The position numbers were made by a program, and so were the translations under genes. Of a stretch of 64,000 nt of DNA, positions 27,383 through 36,865 are shown one piece after another. Where the stretch lies: contig JAITTY010000001.1 of the NCBI GenBank assembly GCA_031286695.1, forward strand, positions 62,001-126,000, given 5' to 3'. This DNA comes from Sphingobacterium sp. (GTDB taxonomy: Bacteria > Bacteroidota > Bacteroidia > Sphingobacteriales > Sphingobacteriaceae). Positions within the stretch are counted from its first letter, which is position 1. Every line of letters starts with the position of its first letter. Below the pieces are notes generated by a model. That model did no database searches and was not told the DNA's origin. It saw only the letters and a program-made list of their open reading frames with translations.

Positions 27383-28324
27383 ATGAAGTGTAGTAGGATG
27401 TTTGTTGTACTTTTCACATGTAGTATAGTGTTTGGTATGACCGCATGTAAAGATTTTTCAAATAAAGTCTTAGGAAAAGGAGATTTGAAAGATACAGTTA
27501 CGGAGCAATTGACGGTTAAGGAAAAGGTGCCACATTTGTTAAATCGATGGGATTCACTTCAAAAAAATCAGATTCAATTTACTGTTGACAGTTTACACCC
27601 TATCCCGGTCAAACAGCAAAAGCGTGAGCTTAAGGATTCTTTGCGTAAAGCATTTGATAAGCACCCAAAACATATTTATTTGACTTTTGATGACGGGCCA
27701 TTAATTGGCAGTGCTTTTATTGATTCTATCGCAAAAGAGAAAAATATTAAGGTAAGTGTATTTTTAATTGGTAAGCATGCCAATATGAGCAAAGGTCGGC
27801 AGCGAGATTTGGCTCGCTATGAATCGAATCCACTTATTGCCTGCTACAATCATAGCTATACCCACGCAAACAATCAATATTCAAGATTTTATAGTAACCC
27901 GGAGCGCGCATTTGCAGATTTCGAAAAGAATGAAAAGGACCTCAATTTAAAACATAAAATCGTCCGGCTTCCGGGCAGGAATATTTGGATATACGATAAC
28001 GTTCGTAAGATTGACCTTAAGAATGGATCCAGTACTGCAGATTTACTACACAAGAATGGCTATACCATATATGGCTGGGATGTGGAATGGCGCCTTAATA
28101 GTATTACAGGAGCGCCAATCCAGAGTCAAGAGTCTACCTTGTCTCATATTCGAAATTATATGAACAATAAAAGTTCAATGGTGCCTAATAATGTTGTTTT
28201 CTTAATGCATGATGATATGTTTCAAACGCAAAAAGGACAGCAGGAATTATCCACTTTAATTGATGCATTAAAAAAAGAGGGTTATCAGTTTGAATTTATG
28301 CAAGATTATCCAATCAAATATTAA
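27383..28324 (+). CDS. Polysaccharide deacetylase-family lipoprotein
   Basis: This 313-residue protein has a lipoprotein signal (MTAC, Cys22) followed by a linker of about 70 residues and a NodB-type domain. Motifs are TFDDGP (near residue 100, catalytic Asp-Asp) and HSYTH (near residue 155, metal His). The RLPGRN motif supplies the active-site arginine (Pro-Gly-Arg). These enzymes remove N- or O-acetyl groups from chitin, peptidoglycan or other polysaccharides, and this one should be anchored in the envelope. It has its own promoter candidate after the sdh operon. Substrate unknown. Confidence 0.9.
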   Translation: MKCSRMFVVLFTCSIVFGMTACKDFSNKVLGKGDLKDTVTEQLTVKEKVPHLLNRWDSLQKNQIQFTVDSLHPIPVKQQKRELKDSLRKAFDKHPKHIYLTFDDGPLIGSAFIDSIAKEKNIKVSVFLIGKHANMSKGRQRDLARYESNPLIACYNHSYTHANNQYSRFYSNPERAFADFEKNEKDLNLKHKIVRLPGRNIWIYDNVRKIDLKNGSSTADLLHKNGYTIYGWDVEWRLNSITGAPIQSQESTLSHIRNYMNNKSSMVPNNVVFLMHDDMFQTQKGQQELSTLIDALKKEGYQFEFMQDYPIKY

Positions 28325-28344
28325 TTTGAATTTACATAATACAG

Positions 28345-28378
28345 AAGAGTTTGGTTTTATTTCATACCCCAAACTCTT
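28345..28378 (+). terminator. Terminator between the deacetylase and acetyltransferase genes
   Basis: AAGAGTTTGG (28345-28354) pairs with its complement (28369-28378), followed by T4 on the plus strand. The right arm lies inside the last codons of the converging GNAT gene. Confidence 0.55.
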
Positions 28379-28898
28379 TTGGATAGCGAACCATGCCATG
28401 TATACCTTTTAGGGAATTTTCAAATAGTTCCTTTGCTAGACAATTTTCATCAGGAACATCAAATGGCAATTTTATCGCATAAACTGATGCAGGTACATAG
28501 CCAAATTTGGGATAATAATCTGCGTGGCCAAGGAGAATGATCGATCCAAAACCTAATTCTTTTGCAATTTGATGGGAGTAAAGAATTAGCTGGCTTCCAA
28601 CTCCCTTTCCTTGAAATTGAGGCAGCACAGCCACAGGTGCCAATGCAAGAGAATCTTGTATTTGGCGGCTATCTTGATTAACGATCTGAATTTTTGTGAG
28701 GAGGATGTAACCCACTATCTTTCCTTCAATTTCTGCTATTATTGATAATTCTGGTATAAATTCTGCTGATCGCCTCAAGTTTTCCACTAATACTTGCTCT
28801 TGATGATCGCTGTGCTGCTCGCTTTCAAATGCAAGTTGAATCAATTCAAATACAGAAGGCATGTCGTAGGGCTCTTCTTTTCTAATTTTTACATTCAT
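28362..28898 (-). CDS. GNAT-family N-acetyltransferase
   Basis: This 178-residue protein has the GNAT fold: IIAEIEGKIVGYILLTKI (strand 4), the acetyl-CoA loop VLPQFQGKGVGSQLILY (Q/R-x-x-G-x-G/A type), and IILLGHADYYPKFGYVPAS. The arrangement ILLGHADYYPKFGY resembles the YhbS/Eis-like group. Substrate is not predictable. The gene is single, divergent from the SusC gene across a 496-bp spacer, and converges with the deacetylase. Confidence 0.88.
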   Translation of the reverse strand: MNVKIRKEEPYDMPSVFELIQLAFESEQHSDHQEQVLVENLRRSAEFIPELSIIAEIEGKIVGYILLTKIQIVNQDSRQIQDSLALAPVAVLPQFQGKGVGSQLILYSHQIAKELGFGSIILLGHADYYPKFGYVPASVYAIKLPFDVPDENCLAKELFENSLKGIHGMVRYPKEFGV

Positions 28899-29394
28899 GG
28901 TTTAAGTTTTGTTGATCCTGGCATTTCTTACATATTAATATAGCCAATTTTTATACATGTGTTTGTGTATACATAGTTGCTTGTAAAAAATCAATTATAG
29001 ATCTAATTATAAAGAATAAATATGCGTATTATTATTATAAAAATTGATAATATACTTTCTATAAGATAAAAAAAACCTTTTCGTCTAAAAATTTAATCCT
29101 CAAGTTTATTTGCGAACTATCGAATAAGACATCAGGTAGCGACAGCGTTGGGAATCATTCTAAATGAAAACTAGTTTAATTGACATGCTACACACAAGTG
29201 GCTAAATATCAAATATTTGATTTCAAATTGTTAAATAGTGTAAAAATAACACTTGCATTGTATATTTATTTTCGTATTTTCATGTTAGATATACAATTAT
29301 AAATCGCTTCTACTAGGCTCCTAAACCGACTGGCCTGATAGAGGTAAAAAAAATAACTAATTAAACACAAAATTTAAACAATTAAACAGTTTTT
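28899..29394. promoter_or_regulatory. Control region upstream of the SusC/SusD pair
   Basis: This 496-bp AT-rich spacer holds no gene. It contains a perfect 14-bp palindrome, ATCAAATATTTGAT (29208-29221), and a possible promoter with TTG at 29253-29255 and TATTTTCA at 29275-29282 (19 bases between). The leader from there to the SusC start is about 110 bases, long enough for post-transcriptional control, but I see no clear hairpin. Confidence 0.45.
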
Positions 29395-32300
29395 ATGATT
29401 AACTGCCATTATTTCTCAAATCAATGGAAGAGAGCGTTTTGGACTGGATCATTGTGCTCTTTAGTAGCCTTGAGCCCTCAAATCGTCGATGCTGCAACTC
29501 TCGCAAGCCATGGAATTCTCTTCCAGCAGGAGCTAAGTGTTTCTGGAACGGTACATGATGAAACTGGAATGCCAATTCCAGGGGTAACTGTATCCGTAAA
29601 TGGAACAAGTTTGGTGACGAAAACCGATCTACAAGGTAAGTACAAATTGGACAAAGTTCCTATCAATGCAACCATTAATTTCCGTATGGTCGGCAAACAA
29701 TCTATGGATGAATCTGTAAAGGGAAGGCATGCGATAGATGTCACGCTTCTTAATTCGGAGTCGAACCTGGAAGAAGTCGTTGTTGTTGGTTACGGGAAAC
29801 AACGCAAGGAAACAGTTACGGGTGCTGTCGCCACTGTTAAAGGAAGTGATCTTGCTCAATCACCGGCATTAAACGTTTCCAATGCATTAACAGGACGAGT
29901 TCCGGGAGTTACAGCGACCAATGGAAGTGCTGAACCCGGATATGATGGTTCCAATATCAAAATACGGGGAACAAATACATTGGGTAATAGCAGTCCCTTA
30001 GTAGTAATTGACGGAGTTCCTGCGCGTGAGGGAGGAATTGACCGTATTAATCCTCGAGATATAGAAAATATTTCGGTACTAAAAGATGCTTCTGCTGCGA
30101 TTTATGGAGCCAGAGCGGCAAATGGTGTTATTCTTGTTACGACAAGAAGAGGAAAAACAGGAAAACCACAGTTTTCTTACACCTTCAACCAAGGCTATTC
30201 CCAACCTACCGTTATTCCTAAATTAACAGATGCCTCCCAATTTGCGGCAATTAGAAATGAACTCGAAATTTATAACCTTCCTGTTGAAGAATGGTCGGCT
30301 GCTTATACCGCTATCAACGAGAAAGGCAGTTACAATAAACAAGGTGGAGGAGTTTTGGATGCTCCATTTAAACCAGAAGATATCCAAAAATTCAAAGACG
30401 GATCAGATCCTTGGGGGCATCCCAATACCGACTGGTATAAGGCTACGCTAAAAGACTGGTCACCACAACAGCGTCACAACCTCCAGATCAATGGTGGCAC
30501 CGAAGATGTCAAGTATCTGATGTCTTTGGGGTACCAAAATCAGGATGCCTATTATAAAAATTCGGCTACAGGTTATAAACAGTACGACTTAAGAATTAAT
30601 CTGGATGCGAATATCAGTCAATATATCAAAACACAATTTGGTGTTTTAGGAAGACAGGAAAACCGGAATTTCCCGACCAAGAGTGCCGGCACAGTCTTTA
30701 GAATGCTGATGCGGGGAAATCCAACACAACCAGCAATATGGCCTAATGGAATGCCGGGACCAGATATCGAAAATGGCGAAAACCCGGTAGTAATTACCAC
30801 TAATGCGACAGGTTACGATCACGATAAACGCTACTATTTTCAAACAAATGGTCAGGTTGAGATTACAAATCCCTGGATAGATGGTCTTAAATTAACGCTT
30901 AATGCCTCTGTCGACAAATATGTGAAAAATCAAAAAACATGGGTTACACCCTGGACTTTGTATTCTTGGCAGGGCGCTTATGAGGCCGATGGCAGCACAC
31001 CTCAACTGGTTCCTGGAAGACGTGGGCCTGCTGATCCAAATTTAAATCAAAGCAATGAAGATCAGCTGAATATCCTACTTGGCGGAATCTTAAGCTTCGA
31101 GCGGAAATTTGGTGATCATCAAGTAAATGCTATAGCCGGTATCAACAGAGAAACAATTGATAATGATAAATTCAGCGCATATCGTCGTTATTTTCTTTCA
31201 AATGCGATCGACTATCTTTTTGCCGGTGGAGAACAGGAAAAAAATAATGATGGATCAGCATGGAAAAGAGCGCGGTTAAATTACTTTGGGCGATTTGGCT
31301 ATAATTATAAAAGCAAGTATATTGCAGAATTCCTTTGGCGTTATGATGGATCATATATGTTCCCTGAAAGTGAACGGTTCGGTTTCTTTCCAGGTGCTAT
31401 GGCGGGATGGGTAGTGTCGGAAGAGAATTTCTGGAAGGAAAATGTACCTGTCATTAATTATTTTAAGATCCGTGCCTCATACGGCCAGATGGGTAATGAC
31501 AACATCTATTATGATGATAAGTTACAAGAATATCAATATTTTTCAACCTATTCCTTTGGCACTTATATCGTCAATGATAAGCTAGCGAAATCCCTTTTTG
31601 AAAGCCGTGTTCCTAATGAAATGATTACTTGGGAGGTTGCCAATAACTATAATTTAGGGTTTGATTTTCAATTCTTACAAGGAAAACTGAATTTCGAGTT
31701 TGATATTTTTAAAAATCGTCGTAATTCCATTCTATGGAGGAAAAATGCATCAATTCCACAAAGTACGGGTATGACACTGCCAGCAGAAAATATTGGTAAA
31801 GTAGATAATAAAGGTTGGGAGTTTAACTTAGGTTATCGTGGTAAAGTGGGGGATCTCGGGTATACGGTTGGTGTTAATGGAGGGTATGCTAAGAATAAAA
31901 TTATCTTCTGGGATGAGGCTCCTGGCGCCCCTGCATGGCAGCAAAGTACGGGCAAACCCATTAAAACAGATATTTATTATGTTTATGATGGTGTATTCCG
32001 TGATATGGAGGACATTGCGAACAATAAATTGGACTATAGTGCGATTACAAAGACGCTACGCCCTGGAGATATGAAATATAAGGATTTCAATGGTGACGGA
32101 AAGATTACCCCTGATGACAAAGTAAGACGAGACAAGAATAGCGACCCAACTTTTCAGGGTGGTTTCAATTTTAGCCTGACCTATAAAGATTTTGACTTAT
32201 CGGTACTATTTCAAGGAGCTACAGGAGGTGAGATACGTGTAGGCACAGATGAATCTGGATCAATCGGAAATTTTGTAGAAGAATTCTATGATAAACGCTG

Positions 32301-32610
32301 GAGTATTAGTAACCCGAGTAGTGTTTATCCACGTTTGACAGACCGTGGCAATCAATACTATTCTTATAATAATACCTATTGGATGCGGAGTACAGATTAT
32401 CTGCGGCTCAAAAATGTGGAAATAGGGTATAATCTTGCGTCAAGTATTTGTAGTAAAATTGGTATTGGTTCGTTACGTCTGTATGCAAATGGTATGAATT
32501 TAATTACCTGGAGTAAGATAAAGATGTATGATCCAGAGGCAGTTAATGCGTTAGGGCAATACTATCCACAGGCAAGATTGATTAATTTTGGCGCATTATT
32601 ATCGTTCTAG
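29395..32610 (+). CDS. SusC/RagA-family TonB-linked outer membrane protein
   Basis: This 1071-residue protein is the transporter half of a SusC/SusD pair. After a signal peptide comes a carboxypeptidase-regulatory-like domain (LSVSGTVHDETGMPIPGVTV), a TonB box (EEVVVVGYG), a plug domain (VPGVTATNGS, GRGTNT-type segment IKIRGTNTLGNSSPLVVIDGV, ISVLKDASAAIYGARAANGVI) and a 22-strand barrel ending in INFGALLSF. There is no STN domain, so it should not signal to an anti-sigma factor. It imports an oligosaccharide or peptide captured by the SusD lipoprotein using TonB energy. No hydrolase, sigma or anti-sigma gene is beside it, so the cargo is unknown. Confidence 0.95.
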   Translation: MINCHYFSNQWKRAFWTGSLCSLVALSPQIVDAATLASHGILFQQELSVSGTVHDETGMPIPGVTVSVNGTSLVTKTDLQGKYKLDKVPINATINFRMVGKQSMDESVKGRHAIDVTLLNSESNLEEVVVVGYGKQRKETVTGAVATVKGSDLAQSPALNVSNALTGRVPGVTATNGSAEPGYDGSNIKIRGTNTLGNSSPLVVIDGVPAREGGIDRINPRDIENISVLKDASAAIYGARAANGVILVTTRRGKTGKPQFSYTFNQGYSQPTVIPKLTDASQFAAIRNELEIYNLPVEEWSAAYTAINEKGSYNKQGGGVLDAPFKPEDIQKFKDGSDPWGHPNTDWYKATLKDWSPQQRHNLQINGGTEDVKYLMSLGYQNQDAYYKNSATGYKQYDLRINLDANISQYIKTQFGVLGRQENRNFPTKSAGTVFRMLMRGNPTQPAIWPNGMPGPDIENGENPVVITTNATGYDHDKRYYFQTNGQVEITNPWIDGLKLTLNASVDKYVKNQKTWVTPWTLYSWQGAYEADGSTPQLVPGRRGPADPNLNQSNEDQLNILLGGILSFERKFGDHQVNAIAGINRETIDNDKFSAYRRYFLSNAIDYLFAGGEQEKNNDGSAWKRARLNYFGRFGYNYKSKYIAEFLWRYDGSYMFPESERFGFFPGAMAGWVVSEENFWKENVPVINYFKIRASYGQMGNDNIYYDDKLQEYQYFSTYSFGTYIVNDKLAKSLFESRVPNEMITWEVANNYNLGFDFQFLQGKLNFEFDIFKNRRNSILWRKNASIPQSTGMTLPAENIGKVDNKGWEFNLGYRGKVGDLGYTVGVNGGYAKNKIIFWDEAPGAPAWQQSTGKPIKTDIYYVYDGVFRDMEDIANNKLDYSAITKTLRPGDMKYKDFNGDGKITPDDKVRRDKNSDPTFQGGFNFSLTYKDFDLSVLFQGATGGEIRVGTDESGSIGNFVEEFYDKRWSISNPSSVYPRLTDRGNQYYSYNNTYWMRSTDYLRLKNVEIGYNLASSICSKIGIGSLRLYANGMNLITWSKIKMYDPEAVNALGQYYPQARLINFGALLSF

Positions 32611-32646
32611 CCAACTGTCATATTAAGAACTTAACGAAGAAGAAAA

Positions 32647-34524
32647 ATGAAAAAAATTAAGAATATATCACTTATACTACTTGTACTTTCTGCATCATTA
32701 CAAGCTTGTAATGATGATTTTGTCAGCACGAAGCCACTCAGTGAAGTGCCACAGGAGATCGTTTGGTCAGACGCTGGGTTGTCCGAGGCTTTCGTGACAG
32801 AAATCTATAACGGTTTTGGAGTAGGAGGCTTTTATGAACAAGAAATGGCATCTATGACAGACGAAGCCTTATTTACACACCCTAATCGGGGGATAAATAC
32901 CGTTACTGAATCTCGATCAAACCCAGCCGATCAAGGTTATATTATGGACACTTACGAATATGGCCGGATGTATACGCGTATCCGGGCAACTAATATTGCA
33001 ATCTCCAATCTGAGTGCACCCAAGTTTGACAAGGTGAAAGCCGATAAGCTGCTAGGTGAGGCTTATTTCCTGCGTGGGTATTATTATCAACAGCTCTTAC
33101 GTTTTTATGGTGGCATCCCTATCGACAATAAAATATATACATTGAACGATAAAGATTACATGGTTCCAAGGAACAGCTATGAGGAGTGTGTCAATGCAAT
33201 CGTGAAGGATCTAGACAGCGCAGCTCTTTTGCTAAAGGGGATTTCATCGGCAAAGGGACGTGCAAATGAAACTGCAGTATTAGCTTTGAAATCAAGAGTG
33301 TTGTTATATGCTGCCAGCGATCTCCATGATGCAAATAAAGCAAAGGTGAAATCTACATTATTAGCAGGCTATAAAAATCCTGAGTATTTAATGTATACTA
33401 GTGGCAACCAAATGGAACGCTGGACAAAAGCAAAAGCCGCAGCAAAAGCCGTACTGGATCATACAGAATTCGCCTATAAGTTAGACTTAACTAAACCAGC
33501 TTCGCCAAGTGATGGTACTGCCAACTATATGGCCGTTTCATTAGGAGGGGGGAGCAAGACCGTTGATTTTACTGCAGGGAAGGATATTATTTTAGGTAGA
33601 TTTTTTATTGACGAAAAGGATGAACGTGGGGGCTGGGTAGGACGAGATAATGGTCCAAATGGCTATCATAACTGGGCAGGAAATACACCGATACAACTAT
33701 TGGTAGACGATTACGAGACTAGTGATGGCCAAAAGTTTAATTGGTCAAATCCGACTATGGCGGCCAGTCCATATCAAAATCGCGATCCACGTTTAAAAGC
33801 AACCATCTTATATGACGGTGCAGATTGGAAACCAAGGACGGCTGATGTCGCTGAAAGAGATAAGGTAAATCAAATTCAAACTGGCCAATACGAAATAATG
33901 AATGCCAAAGGACAGAAGATTATCCAGTTTGGTCTTGATACAAGAAAGAGTCCAATTGAAGACTGGAATGGTTCCCGGACAGGTTATTACATTCGTAAAT
34001 TTACCGATCCTGATCCTACAATGGAGGACCAAAACACAAGACAACGGATTCCTTGGCCAATGTTCCGTTACACGGAAGCAATATTGAACTATGTAGAAGC
34101 ATGTATTGAATTGGGAGAAGAGAATGAAGCTAAAATATGGTTAAACAAGATCCGTTTTAGAGCTGGAATGCCCGCAATTCCGACAGCGGAAACTGGGACG
34201 GCCTTAAAAGCGCGTTATAGAAACGAGCGTCGGATTGAATTGGCCTACGAAGAGCATCGTTTCTTCGACGCTCGACGCTGGATGATAGCTGCAGAAACTA
34301 TAGGTCGTAAGGCAAATATTATAAATATCACTGGAACGCTCAAGGCTGGTAAAAATGTAACTCTTTACCAATATAATCCAGATAATTATACATATACATA
34401 TGTTGTTTCAAATATTGATCCGGGGATTGAAAACAGGAACTGGGATGACAAGATGTACTTCACGTCATTACATCGCGATGAGGTTAATCGAAATACAAAA
34501 TTGATTCAAAATCCAGGTTATTAG
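32647..34524 (+). CDS. SusD/RagB-family nutrient-binding lipoprotein
   Basis: This 625-residue protein has a lipoprotein signal (LQAC, Cys21) and the SusD fold with the N-terminal SusD-like domain (FVSTKPLSEVPQEIVW), tetratricopeptide-like helices (AEAYFLRGYYYQQLLRFYGGIPI type) and the RagB/SusD C-terminal domain (MFRYTEAILNYVEACIELGEENEAKIWLNKIRFRAG, RNERRIELAYEEHRFFDARRW). It sits on the cell surface over the SusC barrel and binds the cargo. It follows SusC by 36 bases and is closed by a strong terminator. At 625 residues it is longer than a typical SusD (about 500-550), with inserted loops. Confidence 0.94.
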   Translation: MKKIKNISLILLVLSASLQACNDDFVSTKPLSEVPQEIVWSDAGLSEAFVTEIYNGFGVGGFYEQEMASMTDEALFTHPNRGINTVTESRSNPADQGYIMDTYEYGRMYTRIRATNIAISNLSAPKFDKVKADKLLGEAYFLRGYYYQQLLRFYGGIPIDNKIYTLNDKDYMVPRNSYEECVNAIVKDLDSAALLLKGISSAKGRANETAVLALKSRVLLYAASDLHDANKAKVKSTLLAGYKNPEYLMYTSGNQMERWTKAKAAAKAVLDHTEFAYKLDLTKPASPSDGTANYMAVSLGGGSKTVDFTAGKDIILGRFFIDEKDERGGWVGRDNGPNGYHNWAGNTPIQLLVDDYETSDGQKFNWSNPTMAASPYQNRDPRLKATILYDGADWKPRTADVAERDKVNQIQTGQYEIMNAKGQKIIQFGLDTRKSPIEDWNGSRTGYYIRKFTDPDPTMEDQNTRQRIPWPMFRYTEAILNYVEACIELGEENEAKIWLNKIRFRAGMPAIPTAETGTALKARYRNERRIELAYEEHRFFDARRWMIAAETIGRKANIINITGTLKAGKNVTLYQYNPDNYTYTYVVSNIDPGIENRNWDDKMYFTSLHRDEVNRNTKLIQNPGY

Positions 34525-34530
34525 CATTTA

Positions 34531-34560
34531 AAAAAGCTGTCCAAAATGGACAGCTTTTTT
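34531..34560 (+). terminator. Intrinsic terminator of the SusCD operon
   Basis: A 13-bp perfect stem (34531-34543 with 34547-34559), loop AAA, followed by T runs, seven bases past the SusD stop. Confidence 0.95.
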
Positions 34561-34580
34561 ACGGCTAGATACCTATTGTG

Positions 34581-34746
34581 TTCGGACCTGCTTCGTACCT
34601 GCTTCGGGGCTGAACATATGAGAATCGCCTATTGTCCAATTCCTGACCGGTATTTTCCTGTTCGGAGACTGGTCAATATCTGTTCAGCATCTGTACAGGA
34701 TCTGTTGATGATCCGAAGCAGGTCCGAATATGGTACGAAGCAAAGC
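34581..34746. repeat. Inverted array of degenerate 11-nt repeats
   Basis: From 34659 to 34746 the sequence divides into eight 11-nt units with the pattern xGxxCAGGATC or CGAAGCAGGTC (34714-34724 is one). On the left, 34581-34613 carries three units in the opposite strand (TTCGGACCTGC, TTCGTACCTGC, TTCGGGGCTGA). A 15-bp stretch at 34581-34595 is perfectly inverted at 34714-34728, and CTGAACA at 34610-34616 is inverted at 34681-34687, so the whole can fold as a long hairpin. The remaining spacer up to 34883 shows nothing else. Confidence 0.75.
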
Positions 34747-34883
34747 TCTACCGGCTCGCTTATTGCAGGTATTTTTCACCGGATTTCACCATACCGCTTT
34801 GGGTAGGTTGAAGCTGTATCTCCTATTCAAAGATAATGTCCACAAGACGGGTGACTGACTTTTCGGACATACTGATTTTATAA

Positions 34884-36095
34884 TTACTTTTTCTTCCGAT
34901 TTATATTAGGCAATAGCCCTGTAACTATTCCAATTAATGGAAGATAAGCACAAATATTGAATACATATTCGATCGACGTTCGATCTGCAAGCCAGCCCAA
35001 TACAGCCGAACCAATTCCCCCCATACCAAAAGCGAAACCAAAAAATAAACCAGCAATCATACCAACCTTTCCCGGGATGAGTTCTGTTGCATAGACCAGG
35101 ATAGCAGAAAATGCAGAAGAGATAATAAGGCCAATTAAAATAGCGAGGATAATCGTTACCCCCAGACCTACATGCGGTAATAGTAAGGTGAAAGGTGCCG
35201 CGCCAAGAATAGATACCCAAATAATTAGTTTACGACCATAACGATCTCCCAAAGGACCACCTAAAATGGTTCCAGCCGCAACTGAAGCAAGAAATATGAA
35301 TAAGTAGATTTGAGATTCTTGGACTGAAACATGGAATTTATTGATCAGATAGAAGGTAAAATAACTGGTCATCGAAGCCATGTAAAAGTATTTGGAAAAG
35401 ATAAGCACCAAAAGAATAACAAGCGCAAATATCACTTTTGACTTTGGCAGATCCGATTTTAGGGCACTTACGGAAGCAGTCTGTGTTTTGGGTTTGAGAT
35501 GTATCTGATACCAGTTACCGACATAAGTAAGAATCATAACTGCTACAATGGCCAATACACCAAACACACCGATGTATTGCTGGCCCAATGGAATAACTAT
35601 AAGCGCCACGAGCAGTGGACCTATAGCACCACCCGCGTTACCTCCAACTTGGAAAATTGACTGTGCGAGACCTTTTTTACCTCCAGAAGCTAAATGGGCA
35701 ACTCGAGAAGCTTCGGGGTGAAAAATGGACGAGCCCATCCCAATCAGACTAACAGAAAGGAGGATATAGATAAAGTTTGATGCAAATGAAATGCATATCA
35801 AACCTGCCAAAGAGAAAAGCATACCAATGGCAAGCGAGCGAGGTGTAGGCTTTTTATCCGTATACAAACCTACAAAGGGTTGCAAAATAGAGGCCGTAAG
35901 CTGAAAAACCAGCGTGATTATACCAATTTGGGTAAAACTAAGAGCATAATTTGATTTCAACATGGGGTACACTGCTGGGATGACAGATTGAATCAAGTCG
36001 TTGAGCAAATGTGAAATACTAATTGCAAATAGGATTGGATAGACTGTCTCGGAACTTTTCCAAGCGCCACTTGGATTTAATGATTGTGTTTTCAT
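34884..36095 (-). CDS. MFS exporter of the fosmidomycin-resistance (Fsr) type
   Basis: This 403-residue protein has twelve membrane segments and resembles the Fsr group of MFS efflux proteins (ILFAISISHLLNDLIQSVIPAVYPMLKSNY, the GLYTDKKPTPRSLAIGM loop, GMGSSIFHPEASRVAHLASGGKKGLAQSIFQVGGNAG). Such proteins export drugs or metabolites by proton antiport. I prefer the ATG at 36095 (MKTQSLNPSG) over the ATG at 36110, because the latter would lie within the putative GntR operator. The gene is next to a FadR-family regulator in the same direction, and both have the same 13-bp motif upstream. The real cargo is probably a sugar acid or carboxylate-like inducer of the regulator, or a drug; this is inference. 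Confidence 0.85.
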   Translation of the reverse strand: MKTQSLNPSGAWKSSETVYPILFAISISHLLNDLIQSVIPAVYPMLKSNYALSFTQIGIITLVFQLTASILQPFVGLYTDKKPTPRSLAIGMLFSLAGLICISFASNFIYILLSVSLIGMGSSIFHPEASRVAHLASGGKKGLAQSIFQVGGNAGGAIGPLLVALIVIPLGQQYIGVFGVLAIVAVMILTYVGNWYQIHLKPKTQTASVSALKSDLPKSKVIFALVILLVLIFSKYFYMASMTSYFTFYLINKFHVSVQESQIYLFIFLASVAAGTILGGPLGDRYGRKLIIWVSILGAAPFTLLLPHVGLGVTIILAILIGLIISSAFSAILVYATELIPGKVGMIAGLFFGFAFGMGGIGSAVLGWLADRTSIEYVFNICAYLPLIGIVTGLLPNINRKKK

Positions 36096-36107
36096 AAAGG
36101 GAGTATT

Positions 36108-36127
36108 CATCAGGTCATCTGATGTTT
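36108..36127 (-). promoter_or_regulatory. Putative GntR/FadR operator before the MFS gene
   Basis: A perfect palindrome CATCAG-N5-CTGATG (36108-36124) lies just upstream of the ATG at 36095. Its right part, TCATCTGATGTTT (36115-36127), is repeated exactly before the FadR-type regulator gene at 36853-36865. Confidence 0.65.
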
Positions 36128-36183
36128 TAAGTGGTAAAAATAGATTATTCTAAAATTATTGTTTCTCATGCGTTACGAGAAAA

Positions 36184-36843
36184 TTACAGATGTTGGATAA
36201 TTCGGTTAGCAATATCGACAGCTTTGTTGACTTCTTTGTCTTTGATTGCCAACATCAGTTCCTCGTGTTGTAGCTGTGAAGCAAGGAAGGGAGCTGTATC
36301 CTTATAAACAGTCATGAAAAACTTATTAACATGGATTGACAAGGTTGTGTACAAAGCGGTCAAAATATTATTTCCACATGATTCTGCAATCGCACTGTGA
36401 AAAGCAATATCTGCATCCACACACGCGGTCAAATTTCCATTTTCGGCATATTTAGCTCTATTTTTAAGTGCTTGTGCCATATCTTTGAGACCTTTTGTTG
36501 TACGATTTAGAGCTGCTTTTTCGATAATTCGTAATTCCAAAACGTGTCTAACTTCAAAAATATCGTTAAAATTGGCTTTTTCAATTTTTGAATCGAGTGC
36601 ATGATGGCCAGTAGTGCTTTTCACAAAGGTACCTAAACCCTGTTGGACATTTAGATAGCCAGATTGACTTAAATATTTGACAGCTTCGCGAATAGTCGAT
36701 CTACCAACGGCAAATTGTTTCATCAATTCCGGTTCTGCAGGAAGCTTAGATTCCACAGGGAATTCACCCAATCGAATTTTTTCTTCTATTGCGGCAGCAA
36801 CTTCCTCTGCCAAGGATCTCCGTACGATAGCTTCGGTTTTCAT
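36184..36843 (-). CDS. FadR-subfamily GntR transcriptional regulator
   Basis: This 219-residue protein has a GntR winged helix (about residues 10-72: RSLAEEVAAAIEEKIRLGEFPVESKLPAE, AVGRSTIREAVKYLSQSGYLNVQQGLGTFV) and an all-helical FCD ligand domain (residues about 88-215) with the metal/ligand residues typical of this fold (DADIAFHSAIAESCGN). FCD proteins bind small carboxylates, often with a metal. It precedes the MFS exporter, and both genes carry the same operator-like motif at their starts. It thus probably represses itself and the exporter until a small acid appears. The ligand is unknown. Confidence 0.9.
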   Translation of the reverse strand: MKTEAIVRRSLAEEVAAAIEEKIRLGEFPVESKLPAEPELMKQFAVGRSTIREAVKYLSQSGYLNVQQGLGTFVKSTTGHHALDSKIEKANFNDIFEVRHVLELRIIEKAALNRTTKGLKDMAQALKNRAKYAENGNLTACVDADIAFHSAIAESCGNNILTALYTTLSIHVNKFFMTVYKDTAPFLASQLQHEELMLAIKDKEVNKAVDIANRIIQHL

Positions 36844-36852
36844 ATAGTCATA

Positions 36853-36865
36853 TCATCTGATGTTT
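36853..36865 (-). promoter_or_regulatory. Putative autoregulatory GntR operator
   Basis: TCATCTGATGTTT is identical to the site before the MFS gene and lies nine bases upstream of the regulator's ATG at 36843. Its core ATCATCTGAT is palindromic. Confidence 0.6.

Noticed and set aside
34546..34806. Open reading frame of 86 codons after the SusCD terminator
   Set aside because: It lies across the 11-nt repeat array and the terminator, and the translation has no protein-like features.
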